From Arthrobacter sp. RIT-PI-e (GTDB lineage: Bacteria; Actinomycetota; Actinomycetes; Actinomycetales; Micrococcaceae): a DNA stretch of 34,657 nucleotides. The DNA lies in contig NZ_LGIU01000048.1 of assembly GCF_001187915.1 (NCBI RefSeq), forward strand, positions 1 to 34,657. The letters are read 5' to 3'. The translations under genes were made by a program, and so were the position numbers. This document shows, one piece after another, positions 10,457 through 18,683 of this stretch. Numbering within the stretch: position 1 is the first letter of the stretch; each line of letters opens with the position of its first letter. The notes beneath the pieces are model-generated. The model did no database searches. It was not told the origin of the DNA and saw nothing but the letters and a program-made list of their open reading frames with translations.

Positions 10457-12499
10457 CTACCGGACGGCGGTGTCCGAGGGGTTCGACGCCGTCGGGAGGT
10501 GGCGTGCCCACCAGCGCAGGATGTGCTCGAACCGCTGCCTGCGGTGCCACGGGGATCCGGAGCGTGAGAGCTCATGCGTCTCGCCCGGGAAGATCAGCAT
10601 CTCGGTCTCGACGCCCTGCTTCCTGAGGGCCGTGTAGTACCGCTGGGCCTGCTCGATGGGGCAGCGCAGGTCCTCCTCGGAGTGGATCACGAACGCCGGT
10701 GTCCGCACGTCACCGATCTTCGCGAAGGGGTTCTGCGTCTCCACATGTCCCGGATTGGTGCCGGTGTACGCCTCGGAGAAGAACCAGCCGATGTCGGCGG
10801 AGCCCACGAACGACGGCGGGTCCAGGTACCCGCGCTCCACGATCGCCGCCTGGAAACGGTGGTCGTGGGCGATGGTCCACGCCGTGAGGTACCCGCCGTA
10901 GGAACCCCCCATGACACCCAGCCGCTCGGCGTCCATGGCGTCGAACTCGGCGAGCGCCCCGTCGAGATAGGCGAGCACGTCCTCCAGGTCCACGGTGCCC
11001 ATCGCCTCCTTGATGACCCGCCCGTGGGCCTGGCCGTACCCCGCGGCTCCGCGGGGGTTGCAGAGCAGGACGGCGTAGCCGGCAGCGGCGTACACCTGGG
11101 CCTCGTCGAAGTAGCCCCAGCCGTACTGCGCGAACGGCCCGCCGTGGATGACGAGCAGGACGGGGTGTGGTCCGTCCCCCTCGGGCAGCACCACCCAACC
11201 GTGGACCGGCGTCCCGTCCGGAGCGGTGTAGGTCCGCTCCTGCGGTTCACCGACGCGGGTGTCCGCACGGAGTCGCGCCGAGAAGTCGGAGAGCGTCCGG
11301 AGACCGGTGCCCTCGACCACCGCGACGTCGCCCGAGGTGGAGGGGTCGGTGTAGGACACGACGACGGCGCCGCCCGCCGTGTCCGCCCCGGTGACGACGG
11401 TGGCGCCGGTGACGAGGGTCTCGGTCTCCCCCGTGGAGGAGATCCTCAGCAGTTCACCGGTGCCCCGGGTCCGGTTGAAGGCGAGGACGGCGTCCGGTCC
11501 GGCGGCCACGAGGTCCTGCACGTCACCGAAGTCGACCGTCTCGGGATCGCTGAGCCTCCGGACGCTGGCCGGATCGTCGACGCACAGCACGTAGAGGGCG
11601 GTGTTCCGGGCCACGAAGTCGAGGCCCGACGGCGAGAGGTCCGAGGCCAGGAAGAAGACGGAGGACCCGTCCGTGCTGGGGCGAGGTGCCCCGCAGCCGA
11701 GCAGCGTGTCCCCGCCCAGATTGGTGAGTTGCCGGCGGTCGCCGCCGTCGAGGGCGATCGAGTGGATGTCGGAGACCAGCGTCGAATCGGCATCGTCGCC
11801 CAGCGCCGCCGTGAACAGGATGCGGCGTCCGTCCGCGGAGAAGACCGGTTCGAGGTGGTCGGCGTCCGCGCCCGTCAGCTGCGTGGCCGGCGGCACCGTC
11901 CCCTGCTCCTCGAGGGCGCCGGGGCCCTCCACGGGCTTCTGCCCGAGCCGTCCGACGGCGGTGACGTACGGCTCGTCGTCGAGGTCCGGGAGGGCGAGGG
12001 AGAAGAGCTGTGACCGCTTGTCGGTCGTGTAGCCGAGCCCGTTCATGCGGTACTTGTACTGCGTGACGAGCCGGGGGTCCTCGAGGCCGGCACCGACGCC
12101 GTCGATGGTCCCGTAGCGACCGTGCTCGGGGACGCGGGCGGCGAAGACGACGGTCGTCGAGTCCGGGGAGATGTCGAACCGGGCGACGCCGAGCGGTTGG
12201 TCGGCCAGCCGGACGGGCGCCCCGCCGGTGGCGCGCACGGCGAACAGCTGCGGCTTCCCGCCGGCGGACGCGCGCAGGAAGACGAGGACGGCCCCGTCCG
12301 GCGTGAACCGTGGCGAGGTGTCGCGGAAGCCGCGCGTGAACCGGCGACGTCCGCCGTCGAGGGTGATCTCCCAGAGCTGACCCACGTACGCGTCCGCGCG
12401 GAGGTCCGGTCGGGTGGCGGCGACCACGAGGCGGTGCCCTTCGGGGTGGAGGGCGGGAGCCCCGGTGGTGCTGAGGAGTTCGATCTGGTCCGGTTTCAT
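10457..12499 (-). CDS. S9 family (prolyl oligopeptidase-type) serine peptidase
   Basis: This is a 680-aa peptidase. The N-terminal two thirds show repeated WD40/TolB-like beta-propeller blades (for example SPRFTPDGAVLVF, DISPDSTTVVF, PVFSADGRRILF) that gate the active site. The C-terminal alpha/beta-hydrolase domain carries the nucleophile S533 in GVMGGSYGGYLTAW, D610 in HSEEDLRCP and H642 in FPGETHELSR; HGGP in VIHGGPFAQYGWGYF contributes the oxyanion region. This layout matches acylaminoacyl-peptidase/DPP-like S9C enzymes. No signal peptide is seen, so it is probably cytoplasmic and cleaves short peptides. The ATG at 12499 abuts GGGAGA but lies seven bases from a -10 box, suggesting a leaderless message. 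It is divergent from the methyltransferase gene. Confidence 0.93.
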   Translation of the reverse strand: MKPDQIELLSTTGAPALHPEGHRLVVAATRPDLRADAYVGQLWEITLDGGRRRFTRGFRDTSPRFTPDGAVLVFLRASAGGKPQLFAVRATGGAPVRLADQPLGVARFDISPDSTTVVFAARVPEHGRYGTIDGVGAGLEDPRLVTQYKYRMNGLGYTTDKRSQLFSLALPDLDDEPYVTAVGRLGQKPVEGPGALEEQGTVPPATQLTGADADHLEPVFSADGRRILFTAALGDDADSTLVSDIHSIALDGGDRRQLTNLGGDTLLGCGAPRPSTDGSSVFFLASDLSPSGLDFVARNTALYVLCVDDPASVRRLSDPETVDFGDVQDLVAAGPDAVLAFNRTRGTGELLRISSTGETETLVTGATVVTGADTAGGAVVVSYTDPSTSGDVAVVEGTGLRTLSDFSARLRADTRVGEPQERTYTAPDGTPVHGWVVLPEGDGPHPVLLVIHGGPFAQYGWGYFDEAQVYAAAGYAVLLCNPRGAAGYGQAHGRVIKEAMGTVDLEDVLAYLDGALAEFDAMDAERLGVMGGSYGGYLTAWTIAHDHRFQAAIVERGYLDPPSFVGSADIGWFFSEAYTGTNPGHVETQNPFAKIGDVRTPAFVIHSEEDLRCPIEQAQRYYTALRKQGVETEMLIFPGETHELSRSGSPWHRRQRFEHILRWWARHLPTASNPSDTAVR

Positions 12500-12506
12500 T
12501 CTCCCG

Positions 12507-12535
12507 ACTAGATCGGAAATAGTGTCCTGCGTCAA
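12507..12535 (-). promoter_or_regulatory. Promoter of the S9 peptidase gene
   Basis: On the minus strand, TTGACG (12530-12535) and TCTAGT (12507-12512) are separated by 17 bases, a good sigma-70-type layout. Seven bases follow before the ATG at 12499, which places the transcription start at or next to the start codon. Confidence 0.5.
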
Positions 12536-12568
12536 CGGTTCCGCCGAACTTTCCCGGTCGGGGCTCCG

Positions 12569-12574
12569 TAGGAT
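12569..12574 (+). promoter_or_regulatory. -10 box of the RlmA-like methyltransferase gene
   Basis: TAGGAT ends six bases before the GTG start at 12581, again fitting a leaderless transcript. The -35 is not clear. It lies in the 81-base region between two divergent genes. Confidence 0.45.
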
Positions 12575-12580
12575 GAGCAG

Positions 12581-13465
12581 GTGCCCGCGATCCCCGCCTC
12601 CCTGCTCCGCTGCCCCGTCTGCACGGGAGCACTCTCGCAGCAGGACCGTGCGCTGGTGTGCGATCGCGGTCACCGGTTCGATGCGGCGCGTCAGGGGTAC
12701 GTCAATCTGCTCACCGGCAGGGGATCCTCCTTCGAGGGGGACGACGCCCGCATGGTGGACGCCCGCGAGGAGTTCCTGGCCTCCGGGCACTATGCGCCGC
12801 TGAGGGACGCGGTGGTCTCCGCCGTGCAGCGGCACAGGCCCGACGCCTCCGTGGTCCTCGACGCCGGCGCCGGCACGGGCTACTACCTCCGGGGAGTCGT
12901 GGACGCCGCGCCGGACACCTTCCCGGTGGCCATCGACGTCTCGAAGCCGGCACTGAGGCGGGCAGCGCGGCGCATACCGGAGGGCATCGGTCTCGTCTGG
13001 GACATCTGGCGTCCCCTTCCGCTGACCACCGGCTCCGTGGACGTGCTGCTCAACGTGTTCGCGCCACGCAACACGGACGAGTTCCTGCGGGTCCTCTCCC
13101 CCGACGGATGCGTGGTGGTGGTGACCCCGCGCCCGGGCCATCTCGCCGAGCTCGCCTCCATCGGCCCGCTGCTCTCGGTCCCTGCGCAGAAGGCCGACGA
13201 CGTCGCGGCCTCGTTCTCGGCCACCTTGATCGAGGCGGAGCGCAGGGAGCTCGACCACGTGATGCACCTCCCCGAGCATCTCGCGCGCTCCGCCCTGGTG
13301 ATGGGGCCGGCGGCCCGTCACTCGGCCGTCGCCGGCGGGCGGCACCCGGGTGGGACGGACGACGATCCGCCCGAACTCGAGGTGTCGGCACGGTTCACGA
13401 TCCAGGTGCTGACCACGGCCGGTGACACGAAAGCCGACAATCCGGGCGATGGCACAGAAGTGTAA
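12581..13465 (+). CDS. RlmA/TlrB-like 23S rRNA guanine-N1 methyltransferase
   Basis: This 294-aa SAM-dependent enzyme of the RlmA family methylates N1 of a guanine in helix 35 of 23S rRNA (G745/G748 in E. coli numbering); the exact position is not predictable here. An N-terminal zinc finger uses C11, C14, C27 and H31 (CPVC then CDRGH), as in RlmA. FDAARQGYVNLL follows, then the SAM-binding VVLDAGAGTGYYL (D94). The central IDVSKPALRRAARR and NVFAPRN segments are family-typical. The start is GTG at 12581, with no convincing Shine-Dalgarno beyond AGGA. Some members of this family (TlrB) give macrolide resistance, but nothing here indicates a resistance role. Confidence 0.88.
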   Translation: MPAIPASLLRCPVCTGALSQQDRALVCDRGHRFDAARQGYVNLLTGRGSSFEGDDARMVDAREEFLASGHYAPLRDAVVSAVQRHRPDASVVLDAGAGTGYYLRGVVDAAPDTFPVAIDVSKPALRRAARRIPEGIGLVWDIWRPLPLTTGSVDVLLNVFAPRNTDEFLRVLSPDGCVVVVTPRPGHLAELASIGPLLSVPAQKADDVAASFSATLIEAERRELDHVMHLPEHLARSALVMGPAARHSAVAGGRHPGGTDDDPPELEVSARFTIQVLTTAGDTKADNPGDGTEV

Positions 13466-13567
13466 CGAGTGCCGCTCATCGGCGGGTGAGCCTGGTTAAT
13501 GTCCGTGGGCTTTGCGAGAATGGTTCCGACGCTGCTCCCCGCGGCACGGAGATGGAGGAACGCCCTG

Positions 13568-14044
13568 ATGGAATGGTTGCTCGCCAACGGCTGGGTCCTG
13601 TGGTTGATCCTCCTCCTGGGACTCGCCGCCGTGGAGACCCTCACCCTCGACCTGTTCTTCATCATGATGGCGGTCGGCGCACTCGCCGCACTCGTGGCCA
13701 CCTTCGTCGGTGCAGGTCTCGTGCTGCAGATCGTCGTCTTCTCGGTGGTCTCCCTCCTGATGATCCTGCTCGTGCGACCCATCGCGGTCCGGCACCTGCG
13801 GAAAGGGCTGGAGGACCAGCAGAACAACATCGAGCGGCTCGTGGGAGCCGCCGCCACCGCGCTGGAGCCGGTCACGGCGCACTCGGGCACGGTCAAGATC
13901 GGCGGTGACACCTGGACGGCACGGTCCGTCGACGGAGCCGCGCTCCCCGAGGGTACGCGGCTCTCGGTCTCCAGGATCGACGGCGCCACCGCCGTGGTGG
14001 AGCGGGAGGTCCAGCGGCCCACGCCGCCCGTCGCGGAGGTGTGA
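13568..14044 (+). CDS. NfeD-like membrane protein
   Basis: This is a 158-aa protein with hydrophobic segments at about residues 5-25, 28-48 and 50-70, followed by a soluble C-terminal domain (about 85-150; EDQQNNIERLVGAAATAL then GGDTWTARS) of the OB-fold type found in NfeD. It lies 76 bases upstream of an SPFH protein, the classic NfeD-stomatin pairing thought to organise or proteolytically regulate membrane microdomains. The start was set at the ATG at 13568 because GGAGGA lies eight bases upstream; an earlier start at 13499 would add 23 residues without a good ribosome site. It lacks the N-terminal ClpP-like protease domain of long NfeD proteins. Confidence 0.88.
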   Translation: MEWLLANGWVLWLILLLGLAAVETLTLDLFFIMMAVGALAALVATFVGAGLVLQIVVFSVVSLLMILLVRPIAVRHLRKGLEDQQNNIERLVGAAATALEPVTAHSGTVKIGGDTWTARSVDGAALPEGTRLSVSRIDGATAVVEREVQRPTPPVAEV

Positions 14045-14120
14045 ACCCCCGACGATGCTCCACTCGTGAATTATTCGCGGCCCGGTCCGCGGGTCGCACC
14101 CACTCCGACAAAGGGGATCC

Positions 14121-15053
14121 ATGGAAGGCAACGCCGGAACGATCGGGCTCACAGTAGTCCTGATCGCTCTCGTCATATTCGTGCTGGTCGTACTCGTGAA
14201 GTCCGTCCGCATCGTCCCGCAGGCCCGGGCGGGCGTGGTGGAGCGGCTCGGGAAGTACCAGCGGACCCTCAACCCCGGACTCACCATCCTGATCCCGTTC
14301 GTGGACCGGTTGCTGCCCCTGCTGGACCTCCGCGAGCAGGTGGTCTCCTTCCCTCCGCAGCCGGTGATCACCGAGGACAACCTCGTGGTGTCGATCGACA
14401 CCGTGGTCTACTTCCAGGTCACGGACGCACGTGCGGCGACCTACGAGATCGCCAACTACATCCAGGCGGTGGAGCAGCTCACCACCACCACGCTGCGCAA
14501 CGTGGTGGGTGGGCTGAACCTCGAGGAGGCACTGACCTCCCGTGACCAGATCAACGGTCAGCTCCGCGGGGTGCTCGACGAGGCGACCGGACGCTGGGGC
14601 ATCCGTGTCGGTCGTGTGGAGCTCAAGGCGATCGACCCGCCCGTGTCCATCCAGGACTCCATGGAGAAGCAGATGCGCGCCGAGCGTGACCGCCGCGCGT
14701 CCATCCTCACCGCGGAGGGCACCAAGCAGTCCCAGATCCTCACCGCCGAGGGACAGCGCCAGGCTGCCATCCTCGCCGCCGAGGGTGACGCGAAGGCCGC
14801 GATCCTGCGGGCCGACGGCGAGGCGCAGGCCATCCACAAGGTCTTCGACGCGATCCACAAGGGCAACCCCACGCAGAAGCTGCTGGCCTACCAGTACCTG
14901 CAGACGCTGCCGAAGCTGGCGGACGGGACGTCCAACAAGCTATGGATCATCCCGAGCGAGGTCGGCGAAGCGTTGAAGGGCATCGGTAACGTGCTCGGGA
15001 GCAGCACTCCCGACTCCCCCACCGACGACGACGGCGTGATGCCGCGGGTGTGA
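14121..15053 (+). CDS. SPFH/band-7 (stomatin-like, paraslipin) membrane protein
   Basis: This is a 310-aa protein with one N-terminal membrane anchor (about residues 8-26, VVLIALVIFVLVVLV). The SPFH domain follows (ARAGVVERLGKYQRTLNPGL, IPFVDR, VVSIDTVVYFQVTD, NVVGGLNLEEALTSRDQIN), then a heptad-rich Ala/Glu coiled region with repeated ILTAEG/ILAAEG/ILRADG units (about 195-240), typical of stomatins. These proteins form large membrane-bound oligomers. The ATG at 14121 has AAAGGGG seven bases upstream. It is co-directional with the NfeD gene, probably as an operon, and is followed 10 bases later by a strong hairpin terminator. Confidence 0.95.
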   Translation: MEGNAGTIGLTVVLIALVIFVLVVLVKSVRIVPQARAGVVERLGKYQRTLNPGLTILIPFVDRLLPLLDLREQVVSFPPQPVITEDNLVVSIDTVVYFQVTDARAATYEIANYIQAVEQLTTTTLRNVVGGLNLEEALTSRDQINGQLRGVLDEATGRWGIRVGRVELKAIDPPVSIQDSMEKQMRAERDRRASILTAEGTKQSQILTAEGQRQAAILAAEGDAKAAILRADGEAQAIHKVFDAIHKGNPTQKLLAYQYLQTLPKLADGTSNKLWIIPSEVGEALKGIGNVLGSSTPDSPTDDDGVMPRV

Positions 15054-15063
15054 CGCGTCATCG

Positions 15064-15104
15064 GTGGAACGGCCGCCCACGCACTGCGTGGGCGGCCGTT
15101 CCAC
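15064..15104 (+). terminator. Long perfect hairpin terminator after the SPFH gene
   Basis: Bases 15064-15083 are the exact reverse complement of 15085-15104, so about 18 base pairs can form around a short loop. It lies 10 bases after the TGA of the SPFH gene. There is no T-tract downstream. Confidence 0.85.
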
Positions 15105-15193
15105 GTCCACCCCGCGTCGGGTTCCCCCAGCGGTCCGCACCGCGCACCGGCCCATCGGCCCGCCCCGCCGGGGAACGGAGGCGGTCCCGGCTG

Positions 15194-15199
15194 TATACT
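15194..15199 (+). promoter_or_regulatory. Candidate -10 box (TATACT) of rbpA
   Basis: TATACT is the best -10 match upstream of rbpA. It lies about 190 bases before the preferred ATG, implying a leader of about 187 bases. The leader has an in-frame TTG at 15207 and a CCCCGG/CCGGGG hairpin (15355-15369) just before the Shine-Dalgarno. The -35 region (about 15171-15176) is not a good match. Confidence 0.45.
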
Positions 15200-15392
15200 T
15201 AGGTGTTTGACCGCCCGCCGCAGGAACATCTGCACCACGAGCGGTGTTGAAACCCAAGCTTCCCTCCGTGCACGTGCAGGAGTGGATCCCGAACTGATCG
15301 ACGTCGTCCTCGCCATCCGACGGACGTCCTCGACGAACCACAGCGGCAACGGCTCCCCGGTACCCGGGGGCCCTGGTGACAAGGAGATGATC

Positions 15393-15740
15393 ATGAGCGA
15401 TCGCAGCCTACGCGGCATGCGCCTCGGAGCGCAGTCCATGGAGACGGAATCCGGTGTCGAGCCGGCGCCTCGTCAGCGGGTGGAGTACCGCTGCGAGGAC
15501 GGCGAGCGGGTGTTCGTCACCTTCTCCTCCGAGGCGGAGATCCCCCCCACCTGGGTGTCGAAGACCGGTAAGGAAGCGCTCCTGGTGGACGGCGAGAAGC
15601 CGGACACCTCGAACGACAAGCCGGTGCGCACGCACTGGGACATGCTCCTGGAACGCCGATCGGTGGAGGAGCTCGAGCAGATCCTCCAGGACCGCCTCAC
15701 CATCCTGCGGGAACGTCGCGGAGACCGCCGCTCCGCCTAG
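15393..15740 (+). CDS. rbpA: RNA polymerase-binding protein RbpA
   Basis: This 115-aa actinobacterial transcription factor binds the principal sigma factor and RNA polymerase and stabilises open complexes. Family hallmarks are clear: N-terminal SDRSLRGMRLGAQS (residues 2-15), a small beta core domain (about 28-75), a basic linker, and the sigma-interacting C-terminal RTHWDMLLERRSVEELEQIL (79-98). The start is the ATG at 15393 with AAGGAG six bases upstream; the ATG at 15387 abuts the Shine-Dalgarno. C34 is the only cysteine, so the zinc site of the Streptomyces protein is absent, as in the mycobacterial type. The frame is open upstream for 62 codons to a TTG at 15207 beside the -10 box, so an N-extended form is formally possible. 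Confidence 0.95.
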   Translation: MSDRSLRGMRLGAQSMETESGVEPAPRQRVEYRCEDGERVFVTFSSEAEIPPTWVSKTGKEALLVDGEKPDTSNDKPVRTHWDMLLERRSVEELEQILQDRLTILRERRGDRRSA

Positions 15741-15785
15741 GACGCCGCGCGCCCGAGCCCGCGGGGGACGGCCCCGGAGGGAGAG

Positions 15786-15813
15786 GAAGGCCCCCGCCAC
15801 GGCGGGTGCCTTC
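15786..15813. terminator. Bidirectional terminator between rbpA and ppm1
   Basis: GAAGGC at 15786-15791 pairs with GCCTTC at 15808-15813, and inner C-rich and G-rich arms extend the stem with one mismatch. It sits between two convergent genes, 45 bases after the rbpA stop and 24 bases past the ppm1 stop, so it can serve both. Confidence 0.7.
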
Positions 15814-15836
15814 GTCGCATGGGAGATCGTCCCGGC

Positions 15837-16562
15837 TCAGGAACGGCCGGTCAGTTGCCCCCAGCGAGCGACGAGACCCCAGCGGGTGACGTTGGCGATC
15901 GCCTCGAGGACGATGTTCCCGCTCATCTTCGACGCACCGAGCTCGCGCTCCACGAACGTGATGGGCACCTCCACGATCGTCAGGCCGTGCCGGGCGACCC
16001 GGAACGTCATGTCCACCTGGAAGCCGTAACCCACCGACTCGACCGCGGAGAGGTCGAGCGCCTCGAGCGTGGAGCGACGGAAGGCCCGGAAACCGGCGGT
16101 GATGTCCCGGACCGGCAGACCGAGCATGAGCCGGGAGTAGGTGCTGCCCGCACGCGACAGCAGTTTGCGGTGAACCGGCCAGTTCACCACGCTGCCACCC
16201 CGGACCCAGCGACTGCCGATCACCAGATCGGCGCGGTCCACGGCGTCGAGGAGGGACTGCAGCTGCTCCGGGCGGTGGGAACCGTCCGCATCCATCTCCA
16301 CGAGGACGTCATAGCCGCGCTCGAGACCCCAGCGGAAGCCCGCGATGTAGGCCGCACCGAGCCCCTCCTTACCCGTCCGGTGGAGGACGTGGACGCTCTG
16401 GTCGTCGGCAGCGGCGCGGTCGGCCAGCTCCCCCGTGCCGTCCGGGCTGTTGTCGTCCACGATCAGGACGTCCGAGTCGGGCACCGCCGCCCGGAGCCGG
16501 GCGAGGGTCAGCGGGAGCGACTCGATCTCGTTGTAGGTGGGGATGATCGTGACGACTCGCAC
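15837..16562 (-). CDS. ppm1: Polyprenol monophosphomannose synthase (GT2 family)
   Basis: This 241-aa glycosyltransferase transfers mannose from GDP-mannose to polyprenyl phosphate at the cytoplasmic membrane, supplying the donor for lipoglycan and protein mannosylation. The GT-A/GT2 signature is complete: IIPTYNE at the start, VDDNSPDGTG (D36-D37), the metal-binding EMDADGSH (D91-x-D93), GSRWVRGG and DITAGFRAFRR. It ends near SKMSGNIVLEA, typical of DPM1/Ppm1. GTG at 16562 has GAAAGG nine bases upstream; the frame is open further upstream but loses similarity. It lacks the C-terminal membrane domain and the fused apolipoprotein N-acyltransferase found in the mycobacterial enzyme. It converges on rbpA. 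Confidence 0.92.
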   Translation of the reverse strand: MRVVTIIPTYNEIESLPLTLARLRAAVPDSDVLIVDDNSPDGTGELADRAAADDQSVHVLHRTGKEGLGAAYIAGFRWGLERGYDVLVEMDADGSHRPEQLQSLLDAVDRADLVIGSRWVRGGSVVNWPVHRKLLSRAGSTYSRLMLGLPVRDITAGFRAFRRSTLEALDLSAVESVGYGFQVDMTFRVARHGLTIVEVPITFVERELGASKMSGNIVLEAIANVTRWGLVARWGQLTGRS

Positions 16563-16999
16563 GCGGATGGGCCTTTCGACGGGAGGTGCGCAGCGCGCAG
16601 GAACCGGCTCCATACCTGGAGCCAAGCAGCAAGTATAGGCGACGCGCGCACCGAGCCGGGATCCCGCCGGTTCCGGCCTCGGGAACCGGGACTCCGAACA
16701 GGTCCACACACCTTCGTACCGATGTCCGCACGGACGGCGGCACCGTTCTCTACTGATCCGTGGACCTGCCCAGAGTGCCGACCCCACGTCGATGAGCAAC
16801 ACGCGCCAGAGAAGAGGCCGATGCGTTGCGTTCGTGGAGACCAGCCAGGTTCACCCCCGAAGGAGTTCCGCTAACCCGTAGGGCAAAAGCTTACGTGCTG
16901 TGGAGGACGTGTCAATCCGGCTCTGACCTGGGACGATGCCCTTTCCCGCAGGTCAGAGGGTGGTTACCCGGCCTCCGCCGATCGTGTGTTGCACGGGTC
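16563..16999. other. 440-base intergenic stretch upstream of ppm1
   Basis: No supported gene. It holds the ppm1 promoter region and the inverted repeat at 16921-16958. A plus-strand frame at 16722-16874 encodes 50 residues with a CPEC pair, a following His and a later Cys, but it has no Shine-Dalgarno and is not annotated as a gene. Confidence 0.4.
16921..16958 (-). terminator. Inverted repeat after the amidohydrolase gene
   Basis: CTCTGACCTG at 16921-16930 is the exact reverse complement of CAGGTCAGAG at 16949-16958, with an 18-base spacer. It lies about 40 bases past the stop of the minus-strand amidohydrolase gene, so a terminator role is the simplest reading. The large spacer also allows an operator or RNA structure. 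Confidence 0.45.
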
Positions 17000-18640
17000 T
17001 CACCCCTCCCCGAAACCCTCGTCCGTGTACAGCCGCCGCCCCTCGTGCACGGTCTGGAGGCACCGCGGCGCGTTCTCGGTGTCGAGGGCGGGAAGCAGGG
17101 GTGTGCCCGCCCTCGGGTCCGTGCTCCAGGACTGCACCCGGTTGTCCGGCGTCTGCACCATCAGTTCGTCGACCTGCCAGACGGCGAAGGAGGCCGGGGT
17201 GCCGGGCGCCAGCTGTCCCAGCATCGGGTTGCGGCCCGCCGACCGCCATCCGGCCCTGCTGTGGGCCAGGAACGCGGCGCGCGCGGAGATGTTCTCGTCG
17301 GGTGTGCTGTGCTGCAGGCATGCGCGCACCGAGGCCCACGGGTCCAGGGGCGTCACGGGGCTGTCGGAGCCCAGCGCCACCGGGACCCCCGCCGACAGGA
17401 GGGAGGCGAAGCGGTTCATCCCCGCCCGGCGTTCCCCCAGCCGCTGCTCGTACAGGCCCCCCGGCCCACCCCAGAGTGCATCGAAGACCGGTTGGCCGCT
17501 GACGGACACCCCGTAGTGGGCGAGGGCGGCGATCGATGCGTCATCGGCGAGCTCCACGTGCTCGAGGCGGTGGCGCGCACGGCGCACCTCCTCCACGCCG
17601 AGTTCACGCGCGGTCCGTTCGAGACCGCGGAGGACGACGTCGAGCCCGGCGTCACCGATCACGTGGAAGCCCGACTGCACGGTCTGGGCCGTGGTGGCCA
17701 CCAGGTGGGCGGTGACGTCGTCCTCGGTGAGGAAGAGCGTGCCGCTGCTCACAGCATCATCGGTGTAGGGCTGACGGAGGGCGGCCGTGCGGGAGCCGAT
17801 GGAACCGTCCACGTTGAGGTCTCCTGCGAGTCCGGCCAGCCGACCACCGAACCCCCGCATCAACTCGGTCACCTGCTCCCGGGAGGAGGCCGGTTGACCC
17901 CAGTACGGGATGACCTCGGGCAGCGGGAGGTCGTGCGCGGGTCCGTCGAGGGAGAGCAGCATCTCGAGATCCTCGCGTGGAGCGATGTGGGGTGCCGCCA
18001 TCTCGGTCACGGCCACGTATCCCTGGCCGGCGGCATGGAGCAGTGCCGCCCGCTGGTAGGTACCGCGCTGCGCGGGTGTCAGGTTCCGCGTGGCACGGCG
18101 GGCCGCCTCGTGCGCGGCACGGACCACGAAGCCGTCGGACCAGCCGTCCACGGAAGCGAGGCCGAGCGCGGCGGCGAGGCTGCCGGACACCGCCGCCGAG
18201 TGGAGGTCGGCCCGCACCAGGTACACCAGGGCCCCGCGGCCTGCCCAGTCCAGCTCCGCGGCGGTCGGTACACGCGCCTCGGGCCACGACGATTCGTCCC
18301 AGCCGTATCCCAGGATGGTGGTGGCCCCGGTCGCTCCGGCACCCGACACCGCCTCCAGGAGATCCCCGAGTGACCGGCACCCGGTGAGGTCGAGGGAGCC
18401 GAGGGCTATCCCCGTCTCGGTGGTGTGGACGTGCGCGTCGACGAACCCGGGCGTGATCAGTGCGCCGTCGAGATCCACCGTGGTCACGTCCGGGCCCGTC
18501 AGGTTCGCGGCCGCGTGCTCGGAGCCCACCCAGGCCACCGTGTCGCCGTCCACCAGCATCGCCGTGGCGAAGGGGTCCGCGGGGCTGTAGACGGAACCGT
18601 TGCGGTACAGGACGGGGCGGGACTGATCAGCAGGCTGCAT
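17000..18640 (-). CDS. YtcJ-like metal-dependent amidohydrolase
   Basis: This 546-aa protein of the amidohydrolase superfamily (Amidohydro_3/YtcJ branch) hydrolyses amide or ester bonds in unknown small molecules. An N-terminal beta-sandwich segment (residues about 10-60) precedes ITPGFVDAHVHTTETG, which holds the HxH metal ligands. Later come FHVIGDAGLD, HRLEHVEL and LGSDSPVTPLDPW with the conserved His and Asp. The C-terminal part returns to the composite sandwich (LAPGTPASFAVW). ATG at 18640 was chosen because it begins the similarity and clears the helY stop at 18684 by 43 bases. No Shine-Dalgarno is visible, and a longer start overlapping helY is possible. It follows helY on the same strand. 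Confidence 0.85.
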   Translation of the reverse strand: MQPADQSRPVLYRNGSVYSPADPFATAMLVDGDTVAWVGSEHAAANLTGPDVTTVDLDGALITPGFVDAHVHTTETGIALGSLDLTGCRSLGDLLEAVSGAGATGATTILGYGWDESSWPEARVPTAAELDWAGRGALVYLVRADLHSAAVSGSLAAALGLASVDGWSDGFVVRAAHEAARRATRNLTPAQRGTYQRAALLHAAGQGYVAVTEMAAPHIAPREDLEMLLSLDGPAHDLPLPEVIPYWGQPASSREQVTELMRGFGGRLAGLAGDLNVDGSIGSRTAALRQPYTDDAVSSGTLFLTEDDVTAHLVATTAQTVQSGFHVIGDAGLDVVLRGLERTARELGVEEVRRARHRLEHVELADDASIAALAHYGVSVSGQPVFDALWGGPGGLYEQRLGERRAGMNRFASLLSAGVPVALGSDSPVTPLDPWASVRACLQHSTPDENISARAAFLAHSRAGWRSAGRNPMLGQLAPGTPASFAVWQVDELMVQTPDNRVQSWSTDPRAGTPLLPALDTENAPRCLQTVHEGRRLYTDEGFGEG

Positions 18641-18683
18641 GGGGGAGGAGGCGACTTTCTGGTGGGGAGGATGCCGTGCGGGA

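Noticed and set aside
12500-13345. Upstream extension of the S9 peptidase frame
   Set aside because: It is antisense to the RlmA-like methyltransferase gene, and the S9 fold begins at the ATG at 12499 with a promoter just before it.
13499-13567. Upstream start for the NfeD-like gene
   Set aside because: It adds 23 residues without a ribosome site, while GGAGGA precedes the ATG at 13568 at ideal spacing.
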